A DNA stretch of 5,687 nt from an uncultured bacterium (GTDB lineage Bacteria; Bacillota; Clostridia; Lachnospirales; Lachnospiraceae), in NCBI GenBank assembly GCA_946543095.1, contig CAMNLO010000124.1:1-5687 (forward strand), in the 5' to 3' direction. A model generated the notes under the pieces. That model worked only from the letters and a program-made list of their open reading frames with translations. It made no database searches and was not told the DNA's origin. The position numbers and the translations under genes are program-made. Every line of letters starts with the position of its first letter. Within the stretch, counting starts at the first letter, position 1. Shown here one piece after another: positions 1 through 5,529 of the stretch.

Positions 1-1
1 C

Positions 2-1534
2 TTCTATACCCTGAGGTTCCGATCCAAGCCGGTGCTCCCGGCGGATCTGTTTTCCCTCAGGACCGCGGCCAGTGTGGCGGAAAATTACGACTATACCCCG
101 GATCTTCGGGCAGTGGTCAGCATCGGGGCGGTGTGCCTGCTGATCCTGTGTGCCTTTCTTCTGCCGGAGCCGGAGCTGACCAAAAGGGCGGCACCCTGCA
201 TCGGAAGCCTTGCGGGCCTTGCGGTGCTGTGCGGCGTTCTCCCGCTGGAGGGCGTATGCGCAGCCGCAGGCTTTTTCACCAGACCCTATACACCGGATCA
301 GGCAGCCCGCCATAACGGGCTTCTTCCCGCTTATGTCAAAAATACGGAAGAGCTGTTTTTACTGCCCCCGGAAGGGTATTCTCCTGAAGAGGCTGAAAGA
401 CTTCTGAGGGAGGAGACGGAGGCTGCCCCGGAAACGGGTGCGCAGGCGGGCAATCTTGTGATCATGATGAACGAGGCCTTCTCCGATCTTTCGATCCTCG
501 GGGATTTTCCCGTCAACGAAGATCCCATTTCCTATGCCCACAGCATTCTGGCAGGGAAGGAGCAGGGCTTTTCCTCCGGCTTCATGCACGTTTCCGTGTT
601 GGGAGGAAACACTGCCAACACGGAATTTGAAGTCTTAACAGGACTTTCCATGGCCTTCCTGCCCGACGGCACCATTCCCTATCAGCAGTATCTGAAGGGG
701 GAAACGGAGTCCCTGGCTTCCATTCTGGGGGAACGGGGATACCGCACTGTGGCGCTGCATCCCTATTACGCCACCGGCTGGCACAGGAACGAAGCCTATC
801 CCTATATGGGCTTTCAGGAGCTTTGCTTTGTGGATGATTTCAGGGAGCCCACCTATCTCAGGGATTATGTGGACGATGCCTCCTGCGTCAGGCAGATCCG
901 CAGTCTGTTTGAAGAGAAGGGGGAAGAGCCCCTGTTTGTGTTCAATGTGACGATGCAGAATCACAGCTCCTTTATCAAAGGAGCGGAAAATCTGAAAGAG
1001 GAGATCGAAACCGGTATCGCTCCGGAGGGAGAGCTGGACCGGTATCTTTCGCTGCTTCAGTATTCCGATGAGGCCTTCCGGGAAATGATCGAGTATTTCA
1101 GGTCTTATCCGGAGCCTGTGACGGTGGTGTTTTTCGGGGATCATGAGCCGGGACTTTCCGTCAGCAGTCCCATTCTGGAGCGGAATGGCCATGAGCCGGC
1201 TTATCTTTCGGATGAAATGCTAAGAAAGCTCTACCAGGTGCCTTTCTTTATCTGGAGCAACCGGGAAGAACAGACCGAAACAGGGCTGGAGCTTTCCGCC
1301 AATTACCTTGGAAATGAGATCCTTTCCCATATGGGGATCCCCCTCACCCCCTTCCGCAGCTTTCTGGATGAGGTGAGGAAGGAATATCCTGTGCTTTCCA
1401 CCCAGGGCTATGAGGACAAAGAGCACAGGTCCCATCTGCTGACAGAGGGAAAGGGGAAGCTGCCCTTATTCAGGGAGTATGAAGCCCTGCAGTATTATGA
1501 GCTGCTGGATGGGAAAGCAAAGGAGAAGCCTTGA
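2..1534 (+). CDS. LtaS-like membrane phosphoglycerol transferase (sulfatase fold), 5' truncated
   Basis: The frame is open from base 2 to TGA at 1532-1534, so the N-terminus and first membrane helices lie upstream. The GTG at 32 is internal, because the codons before it (FYTLRFRSKP) already read like this family. Two hydrophobic segments remain (about 119-166 and 197-277), then the extracellular alkaline-phosphatase/sulfatase-fold domain. Candidate metal and catalytic residues, matched to S. aureus LtaS: Glu at 473-475 (MMNEAF), nucleophile Thr at 611-613 (GGNTANTEFE), Asp-His at 1139-1144 (FFGDHEP). His at 962-964 (MQNHSSF) matches the substrate-site His. LtaS enzymes move glycerolphosphate from phosphatidylglycerol to a growing lipoteichoic acid chain outside the membrane. 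Relatives include glycolipid primases and other phosphoglycerol transferases, so the exact acceptor is open. The stop overlaps the next gene's TTG start. Family assignment is firm; the precise reaction is inferred. Confidence 0.92.
   Translation, partial: FYTLRFRSKPVLPADLFSLRTAASVAENYDYTPDLRAVVSIGAVCLLILCAFLLPEPELTKRAAPCIGSLAGLAVLCGVLPLEGVCAAAGFFTRPYTPDQAARHNGLLPAYVKNTEELFLLPPEGYSPEEAERLLREETEAAPETGAQAGNLVIMMNEAFSDLSILGDFPVNEDPISYAHSILAGKEQGFSSGFMHVSVLGGNTANTEFEVLTGLSMAFLPDGTIPYQQYLKGETESLASILGERGYRTVALHPYYATGWHRNEAYPYMGFQELCFVDDFREPTYLRDYVDDASCVRQIRSLFEEKGEEPLFVFNVTMQNHSSFIKGAENLKEEIETGIAPEGELDRYLSLLQYSDEAFREMIEYFRSYPEPVTVVFFGDHEPGLSVSSPILERNGHEPAYLSDEMLRKLYQVPFFIWSNREEQTETGLELSANYLGNEILSHMGIPLTPFRSFLDEVRKEYPVLSTQGYEDKEHRSHLLTEGKGKLPLFREYEALQYYELLDGKAKEKP
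1521..1526 (+). promoter_or_regulatory. Ribosome binding site deciding the TTG start of the first ABC gene
   Basis: AGGAGA lies four bases before TTG 1531, inside the end of the upstream gene. The nearest ATG (1543) would be about 16 bases away, so TTG is the better start. The TTGA overlap of start and stop suggests translational coupling. Confidence 0.75.
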
Positions 1535-3429
1535 GAACCCTGATGCCTTATCTGGCCAATAATAAAATGGCCTGTGTGCTGGCGCCTCTGTTTAAGATGC
1601 TGGAGGCGATCTTTGAGCTGCTGGTGCCCATGATCCTGGCGGTGCTCATTGACAGGGGCATCGGCTCAGGAGATTCCTCTTTGATCTTCATCTGTACTCT
1701 GGGGCTGTTCGGCCTTGCCCTCATCGGCGTGACCTCCGCCATGACGGCCCAGTATTTCGCGGCCAGGGCGGCGGTGGATTTTTCCGCTGCCTTGCGGGAG
1801 GCCCTGTTCTCCCATATCCAGAGCCTTTCCTTTTCCAGGCTGGACGAGATCGGCACTGCCACGCTTTTGACCCGCATCACCAGCGATGTGCAGCTGGCCC
1901 AGAACGGTGTGAACATGTTTCTCAGGCTGTTTCTGCGTTCTCCCTTTGTGGTCTTCGGCGCCATGTTCTGCGCCTTTGCCATCGACGTTCAGGCGGCGCT
2001 TATCTTCGTGCTTGTCATTGTCATCCTCTTTGCCATCGTGGGCGGGCTGATGGCCTGCAATCTCCCGGGACTGAAAAAAGCACAGCAGTGTCTGGATCAG
2101 GTGCTTTCCCTCTATCAGGAGAATCTGACGGGGGTCCGGGTCCTTAGGACCTTCTGCAGGGAAGATAAGGAGACCGCACATTTCTTTGAGGTCAACGGTG
2201 AGCTTTGCAGGATGCAGCTAAAGACCGGGGACACGGCGGGGATCATGAATCCTCTGACCTATGTGCTGATCAATCTGGGGATCGTGGTGCTGTTATATGT
2301 CAGCGCCGTAAGGGTGAATCTGGGAAGCCTGACCCAGGGCCAGACTGTGGCGCTGTATAACTACATGGGGCAGATCCTGGTGGAGCTGGTGAAGCTGGCG
2401 AATCTGGTGGTGACCTTAAACCGGGGGCTGGCAGGGGCATCCCGGGTGGCGGAGGTGCTGGAGATCCCCGGCGGGGAGGATGCTTCAGCCGAAGCATCTG
2501 TGGATGGGCGGGGTGTTGATAGTGTTATGTCAACCTGCGAATCTGCCGGCCAGAGCGGTGAAACTAATATTATGTCAATCAGCAATGCCACCACAGCCGA
2601 AGAGTCAGCGGATCGATACGATCAGTATAGACTTATGTCAACCAAGAAAGGTGGAGCTCAGAGCAGCGAGAACAGAATTATGTCAACCAAAACCCCGGGG
2701 CTGCGATTCGACAATGTTATGTTAACATATAGGAACGCCAAGGAACCCTCCCTCGCGGAGATCAGCTTCAGCGTACAGCCCGGGCAGACCGTCGGCATCA
2801 TCGGCCCCACAGGCGCCGGGAAAAGCTCTCTGGTCCGGCTGATCCCCGGATTCTACCGGGCCATGCGGGGCAGAGTGGAGCTGTACGGAAAGCCAGTGGA
2901 GGAATATTCCCCTGAGGAGCTCCACAATCTGGTAGGCTTTGTTCCGCAGAAAAGTGTCCTGTTCTCCGGCTCTATTCTGGAGAATCTCAGGATGGGGAAG
3001 GAAGAGCTCTCCGAAGCGGAGGCCATGAAGGTGCTGGAGGTGGCCCAGGCGGCGGGTGTGGCTGCAGGGAAGGGAGGCCTTCAGGGACATATTGAGACCG
3101 GCGGCAGGAATCTTTCCGGCGGACAAAAGCAGCGTCTGGCCATAGCAAGGGGCCTGGCGGCATCCCCCAAAGTCCTGATCCTGGATGATTCCTTTTCCGC
3201 TCTGGACTATGCCACGGATAAAAAGCTGCGGGATGCCCTAAAGGAGCACAGGAAGGCGGATCCCACAGGCATCACGCTGATCGTCAGCCAAAGGGCGGCA
3301 TCCATCATCGATGCGGATAAGATTCTGGTAATGGACAAGGGGCGGCTTGTCGGATGGGGCACCCATGAGGAGCTGCTTTTGACCTGCAGCCTGTACAAAG
3401 AGATCTATGATACGCAGTACGAGCAGTAA
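1531..3429 (+). CDS. ABC exporter half-transporter, degenerate-site subunit (TM287/TmrA type)
   Basis: A 632-residue fusion of a six-helix type I exporter membrane domain (about 1-305) and a nucleotide-binding domain (about 390-632). Visible motifs: Walker A GPTGAGKS 425-432, Q-loop Gln473, signature LSGGQ 528-532, Walker B VLILDD 548-553, D-loop SALD 556-559. The catalytic Glu after the Walker B Asp is Asp553, and the switch His is Gln587 (VSQR), so its own ATP site should hydrolyse poorly. This is the known pattern of one partner in heterodimeric exporters; the partner is the gene at 3683. The protein sits in the cytoplasmic membrane. TTG start with AGGAGA just upstream. Oddity: the linker at residues about 316-396 looks clearly longer than usual for the family and holds five in-frame copies of a DNA motif, encoding V/I/L-M-S/L-T/I. 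The last copy runs into the first NBD strand (FDNVMLTY). Substrate unknown; multidrug, peptide or lipid are all possible. Confidence 0.95.
   Translation: MRTLMPYLANNKMACVLAPLFKMLEAIFELLVPMILAVLIDRGIGSGDSSLIFICTLGLFGLALIGVTSAMTAQYFAARAAVDFSAALREALFSHIQSLSFSRLDEIGTATLLTRITSDVQLAQNGVNMFLRLFLRSPFVVFGAMFCAFAIDVQAALIFVLVIVILFAIVGGLMACNLPGLKKAQQCLDQVLSLYQENLTGVRVLRTFCREDKETAHFFEVNGELCRMQLKTGDTAGIMNPLTYVLINLGIVVLLYVSAVRVNLGSLTQGQTVALYNYMGQILVELVKLANLVVTLNRGLAGASRVAEVLEIPGGEDASAEASVDGRGVDSVMSTCESAGQSGETNIMSISNATTAEESADRYDQYRLMSTKKGGAQSSENRIMSTKTPGLRFDNVMLTYRNAKEPSLAEISFSVQPGQTVGIIGPTGAGKSSLVRLIPGFYRAMRGRVELYGKPVEEYSPEELHNLVGFVPQKSVLFSGSILENLRMGKEELSEAEAMKVLEVAQAAGVAAGKGGLQGHIETGGRNLSGGQKQRLAIARGLAASPKVLILDDSFSALDYATDKKLRDALKEHRKADPTGITLIVSQRAASIIDADKILVMDKGRLVGWGTHEELLLTCSLYKEIYDTQYEQ
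2479..2498 (+). repeat. Perfect 8-bp hairpin at the left edge of the expanded linker
   Basis: GATGCTTC (2479-2486) pairs with GAAGCATC (2491-2498) around the loop AGCC. It lies in coding sequence (residues about 317-323), just before the motif array, where family-like sequence gives way to low-complexity linker. It may mark the boundary of an insertion, or be chance. Confidence 0.5.
2524..2726 (+). repeat. Five-copy array of the 11-base motif DTTATGTYAAY inside the ABC linker
   Basis: Copies: GTTATGTCAAC 2524-2534, ATTATGTCAAT 2569-2579, CTTATGTCAAC 2632-2642, ATTATGTCAAC 2677-2687 and GTTATGTTAAC 2716-2726. Start-to-start spacings are 45, 63, 45 and 39 bases, all multiples of three, so every copy is read in one frame as V/I/L-ATG-TCA/TTA-ACN/ATC. 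A purine-rich A/G stretch precedes most copies and a C follows copies 1-4. The ends form a short inverted repeat (GTT...AAC). In copy 2 both outer bases change together to ATT...AAT. Copy 5 lies in a perfect 10-base palindrome, ATGTTAACAT (2719-2728). The sequence between copies is not conserved. Too short, irregular and degenerate for CRISPR. Confidence 0.85.
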
Positions 3430-3440
3430 GGCAGTTTGAA

Positions 3441-3464
3441 ATGAGAAAGGCAGCAAAAGGATAA
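3441..3464 (+). other. Seven-codon mini-ORF, possible displaced original 5' end of the second ABC gene
   Basis: ATG at 3441 reads MRKAAKG then TAA (3462-3464). It has a modest AAGG site at 3428-3431 and begins 11 bases after the first ABC gene's stop, the spacing expected of the next operon gene. If bases 3462-3670 are removed, the frame continues as MRKAAKG-QYRRMKS into the exporter that now starts at 3683. It could instead be a meaningless short ORF or a leader peptide. Confidence 0.35.
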
Positions 3465-3497
3465 ACCGTAAAGCCGTGAGACACTCCGACATAATAA

Positions 3498-3523
3498 AGG
3501 AAACGCTGATTAAAGCGTTTCCT
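3498..3523 (+). repeat. Left terminal hairpin of the intercistronic element
   Basis: AGGAAACGCT (3498-3507) pairs perfectly with AGCGTTTCCT (3514-3523) around GATTAA, a 10-bp stem. Its last three bases overlap the outer arm of the central stem, so the two cannot both form fully. Confidence 0.85.
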
Positions 3524-3527
3524 CCGC

Positions 3528-3569
3528 CGGATTCGGGTCGCGAAGCGACATATTTCCGTTCCGAATCCG
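3528..3569 (+). repeat. Central stem with an inner GTCGC/GCGAC hairpin
   Basis: CGGATTCGG (3528-3536) pairs with CCGAATCCG (3561-3569), nine bases. Immediately inside is a 5-bp hairpin with loop GAA (3537-3549). Confidence 0.8.
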
Positions 3570-3590
3570 TGCGATCCCCCGGAGGGGCTA

Positions 3591-3619
3591 AGGAAATGCT
3601 GAATTATTCAGCATTTCCT
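3591..3619 (+). repeat. Right terminal hairpin, 13-bp perfect stem
   Basis: AGGAAATGCTGAA (3591-3603) pairs with TTCAGCATTTCCT (3607-3619) around TTA. It shares AGGAAAYGCTGA with the left hairpin. No T-run follows, so it is not a typical intrinsic terminator. Confidence 0.9.
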
Positions 3620-3665
3620 AAAACAAAAGTGCCGATTGGATTGCGGACAGCAGCACGGCAGTGCG

Positions 3666-3670
3666 AAGGA
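3666..3670 (+). promoter_or_regulatory. Likely ribosome binding site of the second ABC gene
   Basis: AAGGA lies 12 bases before ATG 3683, rather long spacing. It is also the right-hand copy of a direct AAGGA repeat (left copy 3457-3461) that bounds the suspected insertion. A stronger GGAGG (3581-3585) precedes the in-frame ATG 3596 but is paired in the central stem. Confidence 0.45.
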
Positions 3671-3682
3671 CAATACAGAAGA

Positions 3683-5437
3683 ATGAAAAGCATACTGAAA
3701 CTCTTAAAACCGTATACGATCCCGATCCTCCTGGGCCTTCTTCTGGCGGCGGGGAATGTGTTCGCCACTCTGGCCATGCCCGTCCTCTTCGGCAGTATGA
3801 TCGACGGCATCATCGGCCCGGGGCAGGTGAATTTTTCGCTTCTCATCCGGCTCTCTGTCATCGTGGCTGCCTGCGCGGCTTCGGGAGCCCTCTGCCAGTA
3901 TGTCCAGACCCTTCTGTATAACCGCATTACCTTCCGCCTGATCGGCTCCCTCAGGGACCGGGGCATGGAAAAGATCCAGAAGCTTCCGGTCTCCTGGCTG
4001 GATACCCACCCTCCCGGAGAGGTGATCAGCATTCTGGTGGCTGACGCTGAGCAGCTCTCCGACGGCATCCTTATGGGCTTTACCCAGTTTTTCACGGGAG
4101 CCCTCACCATTGTTGGGACTTTGATCTTCATGTTCAGCCAGGATGTGCGGCTGTCTCTCCTGGTGCTGTTCATTACGCCCCTTTCCCTGTTTGCCGCCGC
4201 CATGATCGCGAAGCGCACCCATGAGATGTTCCGCCTCCAGGCGGAAGCCAGGGCGAAGGAGACCGCCCTTGTGGAAGAATTCATCGGCAATGAAAAGCTG
4301 GTGAAGATCCTGTCCTATGAGAAACGGGCCCTGGAGCGGTTCCGGATGCGGAATGAGGAGCTTCGGAGCTCCTCTTTAAAGGCGCTCTTTGCCTCCTCCC
4401 TGACCAATCCCGGCACCAGGTTCGTCAATAATATCATGTACGCGGCAGTGGCCTGCGCGGGGGCCTTCCGGGTGCTGTCAGAGAACGGAGCGGGCTTTAC
4501 GGTGGGAGCCCTCACCTGTTTTTTAAGCTATGCCATCCAGTACACCAGGCCCTTTAACGAGATCAGCGGGGTTTTTGCGGAGCTTCAGGGCGCGGGTGCC
4601 TGCGCGGAGCGCATCATGAAATTTCTTTCCCTGGAGGAGGTTGACATAACTCAAACGATCTCGGCCGGCAGTCGGGTTAACATAACTCAAACAATCCCCT
4701 CCCCCGCACTGGCCCTCCGCTCCATCTCCTTTTCCTATGATCCCGCCCGGCCCTTTATCCGGGACCTTTCCTTTGAGGCGGCTTCCGGGAAGCATATTGC
4801 CATCGTGGGCCCCACGGGCTGCGGCAAGACCACTTTGATGAATCTGCTGCTCAGGTTTTACCCGGTGAGTGCGGGGGCCATCGAGGTGGAGGGGCAGGAG
4901 ATCAGCACACTTTCCCCCCACGCCCTCCGCTCACGTTTCGGCATGGTGCTGCAGGAGACCTGGATCCGCAGAGCCACGGTGCGGGAGAATATCGCTCTCG
5001 GGAATGAGACTGCGGGGGAGCAGGAGATCATTGCCGCGGCACGGGCCTCCGGCGCCCACGAATTCATAAGGTTTCTGCCAAAGGGCTATGACACCATGCT
5101 GGGAGACGGAAACACCGTGCTCTCGGAAGGCCAGCGGCAGCTGCTGTCCATCGCCAGGCTGTTCCTGCTCTCCCCGAAGATCATCCTTCTGGATGAGGCC
5201 ACCTCCTCCATCGACACCATGACGGAGAAGCGCATCGGAGAGGCCCTGGAAAAGCTGATGGAGGGGCGTCTTTCCCTGATCGTGGCACATCGCCTTTCCA
5301 CCATCCGGGGTGCGGACGAGATCCTGGTGATGAAGGATGGAGCCATTATCGAGAGAGGAAGGCATGAGGAGCTGCTTTCCGAAGGAGGGTTTTATGCGGA
5401 GCTGGTCAGAAGCCAGTATGCGGGGATCGCCATCTGA
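3683..5437 (+). CDS. ABC exporter half-transporter, catalytically competent subunit (TM288/TmrB type)
   Basis: From ATG 3683 the protein has 584 residues: a six-helix exporter membrane domain (about 1-310) fused to a nucleotide-binding domain (about 342-584). Motifs: Walker A GPTGCGKT 376-383, Q-loop Gln424, signature LSEGQ 480-484, Walker B IILLDE with catalytic Glu505, D-loop SSID 508-511, switch His536 (VAHR). The Glu and His are intact while the signature has Glu for Gly, the mirror image of the upstream subunit. Together they should form one competent site (this Walker A/B with the partner's LSGGQ) and one degenerate site. I chose ATG 3683 because MKSILKLLKPY is a typical exporter N-terminus. 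The same frame stays open upstream to GTG 3476 and ATG 3596, which would translate the palindromic element. The linker (residues 320-338) holds two copies of the same DNA motif as the partner gene, on the opposite strand (VDITQTI, VNITQTI). Substrate unknown. Confidence 0.93.
   Translation: MKSILKLLKPYTIPILLGLLLAAGNVFATLAMPVLFGSMIDGIIGPGQVNFSLLIRLSVIVAACAASGALCQYVQTLLYNRITFRLIGSLRDRGMEKIQKLPVSWLDTHPPGEVISILVADAEQLSDGILMGFTQFFTGALTIVGTLIFMFSQDVRLSLLVLFITPLSLFAAAMIAKRTHEMFRLQAEARAKETALVEEFIGNEKLVKILSYEKRALERFRMRNEELRSSSLKALFASSLTNPGTRFVNNIMYAAVACAGAFRVLSENGAGFTVGALTCFLSYAIQYTRPFNEISGVFAELQGAGACAERIMKFLSLEEVDITQTISAGSRVNITQTIPSPALALRSISFSYDPARPFIRDLSFEAASGKHIAIVGPTGCGKTTLMNLLLRFYPVSAGAIEVEGQEISTLSPHALRSRFGMVLQETWIRRATVRENIALGNETAGEQEIIAAARASGAHEFIRFLPKGYDTMLGDGNTVLSEGQRQLLSIARLFLLSPKIILLDEATSSIDTMTEKRIGEALEKLMEGRLSLIVAHRLSTIRGADEILVMKDGAIIERGRHEELLSEGGFYAELVRSQYAGIAI
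4640..4696 (-). repeat. Two inverted-orientation copies of the linker motif, in a 21-base direct repeat
   Basis: GTTGACATAAC (4640-4650) and GTTAACATAAC (4676-4686) are the reverse complements of GTTATGTCAAC and GTTATGTTAAC in the upstream ABC gene. Each copy continues with TCAAACRATC, giving 21-base units 36 bases apart that differ at two positions, both G/A. On the + strand they read V-D/N-I-T-Q-T-I. In this orientation the other two frames contain a stop (TGA or TAA), so the copies sit in the only permissive frame. Confidence 0.85.
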
Positions 5438-5461
5438 TCGTCCTGCCCGGCAAGCTGTGCA

Positions 5462-5490
5462 TTGACGTAGAGGCGGTTTTCTGATAAATT
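5462..5490 (+). promoter_or_regulatory. Possible sigma-A promoter for the DUF308-like gene
   Basis: TTGACG (5462-5467), 17 bases, then TAAATT (5485-5490). The -35 is good and the -10 is weak. It lies in the only noncoding gap before the last gene and would give a leader of about 35 bases. Confidence 0.4.
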
Positions 5491-5502
5491 TTCTGTTATC
5501 AG
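5481..5502 (+). repeat. CTGATAA inverted repeat overlapping the putative -10
   Basis: CTGATAA (5481-5487) and TTATCAG (5496-5502) form a perfect 7-base inverted repeat separated by 8 bases. The position over the -10 and start region fits an operator. There is no T-run, so a terminator is unlikely. Function is inferred from position only. Confidence 0.45.
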
Positions 5503-5517
5503 TATCATATCAACAGA

Positions 5518-5522
5518 AGGAG
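5518..5522 (+). promoter_or_regulatory. Ribosome binding site of the DUF308-like gene
   Basis: AGGAG seven bases before ATG 5530, near-ideal spacing, which fixes the start. Confidence 0.8.
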
Positions 5523-5529
5523 ACATATC

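Larger units (their letters stand above)
3473..3659 (+). repeat. Nested inverted-repeat element between the two ABC genes (MITE- or REP-like)
   Basis: Outermost arms GCCGTG (3473-3478) and CACGGC (3654-3659) pair, followed by TCCG (3485-3488) with CGGA (3644-3647) across a symmetric six-base internal loop. Inside are two terminal hairpins, at 3498-3523 and 3591-3619, both of the form AGGAAAYGCT...AGCRTTTCCT. Between them is a central stem, CCTCCG (3521-3526) with CGGAGG (3580-3585), enclosing CGGATTCGG (3528-3536) with CCGAATCCG (3561-3569), which in turn encloses GTCGC-gaa-GCGAC (3537-3549). No transposase is encoded. The shape suggests a small non-autonomous mobile element or an intercistronic RNA structure. 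The core (3498-3619) is the most certain part; the outer arms are weaker. I cannot name the family. Confidence 0.75.

Noticed and set aside
32..34. GTG at 32 as the true start of the LtaS-like gene
   Set aside because: The frame is open to the window edge, upstream codons match the family, and the N-terminal membrane helices would be missing.
331..340. TTATGTCAAA in the LtaS-like gene, nine bases matching the linker motif
   Set aside because: Single isolated copy in a different codon phase (TAT GTC AAA), with a mismatch at the end and no neighbouring copies. I treat it as chance, though it should be counted in a genome-wide search.
635..1192. Long minus-strand open frame opposite the LtaS-like gene, and similar ones at 3604-4290 and 3704-4222
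   Set aside because: Shadows of well-supported + strand genes. They are low-complexity, basic or His-rich, with no recognisable domain and no ribosome binding site that I can see.
2524..2726. CRISPR array
   Set aside because: The repeats are only 11 bases and degenerate, spacings are unequal, and the array lies in frame within a gene. No cas genes are visible.
3591..3619. Right hairpin as a rho-independent terminator of the first ABC gene
   Set aside because: Followed by AAAACAAAAG, not a T-run, and it lies between two subunits that should be co-expressed. On the reverse strand no T-run follows the stem either.
4641..4682. TTGACA/TTAACA in the linker copies as internal promoter -35 boxes
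   Set aside because: No -10-like sequence at 16-18 bases downstream, where the sequence is GC-rich. The motif is better explained as part of the repeat.
5438..5461. Terminator after the second ABC gene
   Set aside because: No stable stem followed by Ts in 5438-5529. Transcription may read through, or termination may be factor-dependent.
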